From an uncultured Alphaproteobacteria bacterium (lineage in GTDB: Bacteria > Pseudomonadota > Alphaproteobacteria > CAAHEQ01 > UBA3637): a DNA stretch of 6,894 nucleotides. The notes below the pieces were generated by a model, which saw nothing but the letters and a program-made list of their open reading frames with translations, had not been told where the DNA came from and made no database searches. The stretch is taken from positions 1 through 6,894 of the forward strand of contig CALXTZ010000067.1 in NCBI GenBank assembly GCA_944391545.1. The letters are read 5' to 3'. Below, piece by piece: positions 5,197 through 6,894 of the stretch (positions within the stretch are counted from its first letter, which is position 1; the number at the start of each line of letters is the position of its first letter). A program made the translations under genes and the position numbers.

Positions 5197-5324
5197 AAAT
5201 CAATCAACCTGTACCAAGGCAACCAACTCATATCGACACCGATAACAGCTCGTTCGGGTATTTCTCCTCTTCCCGATTTCACTGCCGACCTTGCCGTTTC
5301 CATGCCCCGAAATGCGCGGTCTTT

Positions 5325-5984
5325 TTAAGCTTTTAACCGATAATAACCTTGATAATTGCTTTCGATTAGCACATGCCAATTCGGTATCCGCTTAAACAAA
5401 TCCGCCATTTTTGTGCTTTGGCTGATATTTTTTAACAATTGTTTGCCGCAACACCAAGGATGACCGCTGTTAGCTGCCGTCTGAAGAATCATTAAAACCT
5501 GAACCTGTTTATCGTTCAATTCAAATTCATGCGCCTTTGTCGTCACGCGGAATTTGCCCGTTTCCAACCGTTGAATGTGCAAAGCCGGCACCCGGAGAAA
5601 CGTCGCCAGCCCGTGCGTTTCAAATCGTTCCTTTTCGGCGCTGCGCACCAATAAATCTTTTCTCAAAAAACGATGATAAGCAATCAAATCAACGTATTCC
5701 GTTTCACTGCTTTTCAACCGAAACAACGAAATAGAATCATTTTGTAAAATTTCGCATGCTTGTCTCGGATGCAAATCAAACAATCCGGAAATATATTTTT
5801 TATCAATCGGCTCACCGTACGGCAGACCGTTTTTTTCTTTTTGACAATAAATCGCCGCCAACACTTCATTGACTTTGACACAAAACGTTAAGTCCTGTCT
5901 TTCCGCCAAATAGATAAAATCCTCTATATCCAATGACCACATTTTAGATAATTCTGCAAGTGTATAATACGCTTTGTCAATCAT
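5325..5984 (-). CDS. putative two-domain DNA-binding protein
   Basis: A 219-residue cytoplasmic protein. Residues 6-38 (YYTLAELSKMWSLDIEDFIYLAERQDL) look like a MerR/excisionase-type helix-turn-helix. Residues ~154-219 (LNDKQVQVLMILQTAANSGHPW, QSTKMADLFKRIPNWHVLI, GYYRL) look like a winged helix. I recall uncharacterised proteobacterial proteins with this arrangement, an HTH start plus a LxxKQ...LF...W..LI...GYYRL end, but no established function. The middle (residues 40-150) is featureless to me. The ATG at 5984 has AAAGGG six bases upstream. It is divergent from the small genes at 6172, and the shared control region holds a perfect inverted repeat close to its start, consistent with autoregulation (inference). 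No clear minus-strand terminator follows; the gene ends against the GC-rich repeat tract. Confidence 0.8.
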   Translation of the reverse strand: MIDKAYYTLAELSKMWSLDIEDFIYLAERQDLTFCVKVNEVLAAIYCQKEKNGLPYGEPIDKKYISGLFDLHPRQACEILQNDSISLFRLKSSETEYVDLIAYHRFLRKDLLVRSAEKERFETHGLATFLRVPALHIQRLETGKFRVTTKAHEFELNDKQVQVLMILQTAANSGHPWCCGKQLLKNISQSTKMADLFKRIPNWHVLIESNYQGYYRLKA

Positions 5985-6028
5985 TGTTTACCCTTTCATT
6001 TAACAGACTCGACATGCAGATATATCCT

Positions 6029-6052
6029 TTTTAACATATCATATTGTTAAAA
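6029..6052. promoter_or_regulatory. 8+8 inverted repeat, probable operator
   Basis: TTTTAACA (6029-6036) and TGTTAAAA (6045-6052) form a perfect dyad around the spacer TATCATAT. It lies 45-68 bases upstream of the divergent minus-strand gene, where its promoter should be. On that strand TTGCTT-17-TAAAAA and TTAACA-based candidates both overlap the dyad. A further TGTTAAAA half-site occurs at 6139-6146, 26 bases before the plus-strand gene. The spacing fits a dimeric repressor, perhaps one of the HTH proteins here. Confidence 0.5.
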
Positions 6053-6090
6053 GCAATTCTTTTATTTCACTTTCTCAAAAGTTGTGCATT

Positions 6091-6128
6091 CTGTCCCGAC
6101 CTGTCCACAGCAAAGCCCTTTTTTGTCC
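6091..6128. repeat. reiterated TGTCC motif in the divergent control region
   Basis: CTGTCC occurs at 6091-6096 and again ten bases later at 6101-6106, one helical turn apart. TTGTCC follows at 6123-6128, giving three TGTCC copies within 37 bases. A regulator binding one face of the helix would fit the ten-base phase, but short repeats like this can also occur by chance. Confidence 0.3.
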
Positions 6129-6171
6129 TACGTTCGTATGTTAAAAGAGATTTGAAACAAAAGGAGAGCTT

Positions 6172-6390
6172 ATGTCTGACAAATTATCATATTTAACTTA
6201 CCAAGAATGGTCTGCGTTCAGCAAAGAACAGCTATACATGGAAAAGGCACGTGTTGCCTTGACGTTATCCGGCCTAGAAAAAGCGCGCTGTCAAAACGGT
6301 ATCTTTTACAAAAAACAATATTTGGAGTTGATTTTTTTAGATACCTGCATTAACGCGTTTTTATACGGACCCTATCCGCATCAACACTAA
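6172..6390 (+). CDS. small hypothetical protein, 72 aa
   Basis: I do not recognise this short soluble protein. It begins with a Tyr/Leu-rich helix (LSYLTYQEWSAFSKEQLYMEKARVAL), continues with an Arg/Lys segment (GLEKARCQNGIFYKKQYLELIFLDTCINAFL) and ends in GPYPHQH. It is predicted to be helical, without a signal peptide. A good AAGGAG lies 6-7 bases before the ATG, which supports that it is real. The gene after it starts 14 bases downstream with its own ribosome binding site, so the two form an operon. The promoter was not identified with confidence. Confidence 0.7.
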   Translation: MSDKLSYLTYQEWSAFSKEQLYMEKARVALTLSGLEKARCQNGIFYKKQYLELIFLDTCINAFLYGPYPHQH

Positions 6391-6404
6391 TTCAGGAGAT
6401 TTTC

Positions 6405-6812
6405 ATGACCCGAAAACAATTCAATAAAATAACGGCCGTTGTTTATCTTTATTCTTCTTTTCACCATCAGTTCATCCTGGAAAAAGATCGCAATAAAACA
6501 AGAGCGACGGCTTTTCAAATTCCAATTTCATTTGATACAAACCCGGATACGCAAATCGTTGCAAAACTGGCAACCCGCCTGAAAATGCCCGTCACTTTGT
6601 ACTCGGCGCCCGTCTGTCATCCGCATCGGCCGGATATCATTGCGACACCTTTTGCCATGACTTACAGGCCGGGAAAAGTATCTTGGATTTATCTGGCTTT
6701 TTGCGGTGAAAAAAACATACATGATCCGAACACGGTGTGCCATCGTGAAGACATTTTAACCACCCGCGAAACAAAAGAATGGTGCGCTTATTTCGGCACG
6801 TTATTAACGTAA
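6405..6812 (+). CDS. hypothetical protein, possibly a degenerate Nudix-like fold
   Basis: A 135-residue protein, second in a two-gene operon, with CAGGAG 7 bases before its ATG. No signal peptide or membrane segment. The layout loosely recalls a Nudix domain: a starting strand KITAVVYLYSSFHHQFILEKDR, a helix DTQIVAKLATRLKMPVTLYS where the Nudix helix would be, a later aromatic strand SWIYLAFCGEKN, and a closing CHREDILTTRETKEWCAYF. The catalytic REUXEE residues are absent, so any such relation is speculative and catalysis of the Nudix type is unlikely. Four cysteines and several histidines are present but form no recognised metal site. Its last 25 bases overlap the 3' end of the convergent minus-strand gene. 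Confidence 0.7.
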   Translation: MTRKQFNKITAVVYLYSSFHHQFILEKDRNKTRATAFQIPISFDTNPDTQIVAKLATRLKMPVTLYSAPVCHPHRPDIIATPFAMTYRPGKVSWIYLAFCGEKNIHDPNTVCHREDILTTRETKEWCAYFGTLLT

Positions 6813-6894
6813 GTCGGATCGATTTTGTGTAAATCGCGAACAAAATAAACAGACAACAAAACAGACACAAGTGTTGTCGCCAAATCAGCAACCG
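6788..6894 (-). CDS. C-terminus of a probable MATE-type efflux transporter (partial)
   Basis: A minus-strand frame open from the window edge to a TAA at 6790-6788 encodes 34 residues, beginning VADLATTLVSVLLSVYF and ending VRDLHKIDPTYVNNVPK. A hydrophobic membrane helix followed by a charged tail (RDLHKI) is how MATE-family multidrug/sodium antiporters usually end, often with an alanine-aspartate pair at the start of the last helix. The family call rests on this short tail only; another polytopic transporter is possible. The start is outside the window. It overlaps the convergent 135-residue gene by 25 bases. Confidence 0.5.
   Translation of the reverse strand, partial: VADLATTLVSVLLSVYFVRDLHKIDPTYVNNVPK

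Larger units (their letters stand above)
4935..5324. other. GC-rich non-coding tract downstream of tRNA-Arg
   Basis: About 390 bases between the tRNA terminator and the next gene. The tract is GC-rich compared with its neighbours, full of short dyads, and carries partial copies of the tRNA T-arm and 3' end. Open frames exist on both strands, including one of 128 codons on the plus strand from 4950, but they lack ribosome binding sites, are rich in Arg, Ser and Pro, and overlap the repeats. I therefore treat it as a repeat or mobile-element scar. Near its right end, CCCCGAAATGCGCGG (5305-5319) followed by TCTTTTT could form a weak plus-strand terminator with a C-C mismatch, which might end a transcript from this tract. 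Confidence 0.55.

Noticed and set aside
4950..5336. Plus-strand 128-residue frame in the GC-rich tract
   Set aside because: It overlaps the tRNA-derived repeats and hairpins, has biased Arg/Ser/Pro composition and no ribosome binding site, and overlaps the end of a better-supported minus-strand gene.

Overview
The window is chromosomal DNA of a moderately AT-rich bacterium, most likely a member of the Pseudomonadota. My best guess is a low-GC, possibly gut- or host-associated alphaproteobacterium. The signs are an E. coli-like promoter grammar (TTGACA-type -35 boxes with 17-18 bp spacers), a lipoprotein signal with Asp at +2, a SIMPL protein of the proteobacterial membrane-anchored type, and a tRNA gene that encodes its CCA end. 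The taxonomic call is an inference from gene families and was not tested.

Left part (1-1860, minus strand): a protein with two fused ArsR-like winged helices (128-772) has its own promoter. Upstream of it lies a two-gene operon (1788 to 858) encoding a helical cytoplasmic protein of unknown function and a small thioredoxin-fold lipoprotein with a CPHC active site. That operon has a consensus promoter at one end and a UUCG-capped terminator at the other.

Middle (1880-4709): a membrane-anchored SIMPL-domain protein (minus) diverges from a perR-like gene followed 12 bp later by rubrerythrin (plus). A Fur/PerR-type operator sits at the predicted start of the perR transcript. This is a compact, probably autoregulated peroxide-defence operon. 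It converges on an unknown 160-residue gene (minus), whose -35 box lies inside the last codons of the adjacent MutT/NudG-like Nudix hydrolase. If that hydrolase cleans oxidised nucleotides, it fits the oxidative-stress theme.

Right part (4774-5330): a tRNA-Arg(UCU) with its own promoter and a long perfect terminator hairpin is followed by about 390 bp of GC-rich DNA without a convincing gene. This stretch contains a 17-bp exact copy of the tRNA 3' end and two structured segments, each framed by the two halves of the tRNA T-arm. It is the most unusual sequence in the window.

Far right (5325-6894): a two-domain putative DNA-binding protein (minus) diverges from a pair of small unknown genes (plus) across a 187-bp control region with a perfect 8+8 inverted repeat. 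The window ends in the C-terminus of a probable MATE-type membrane transporter on the minus strand, which overlaps the last plus-strand gene tail to tail.
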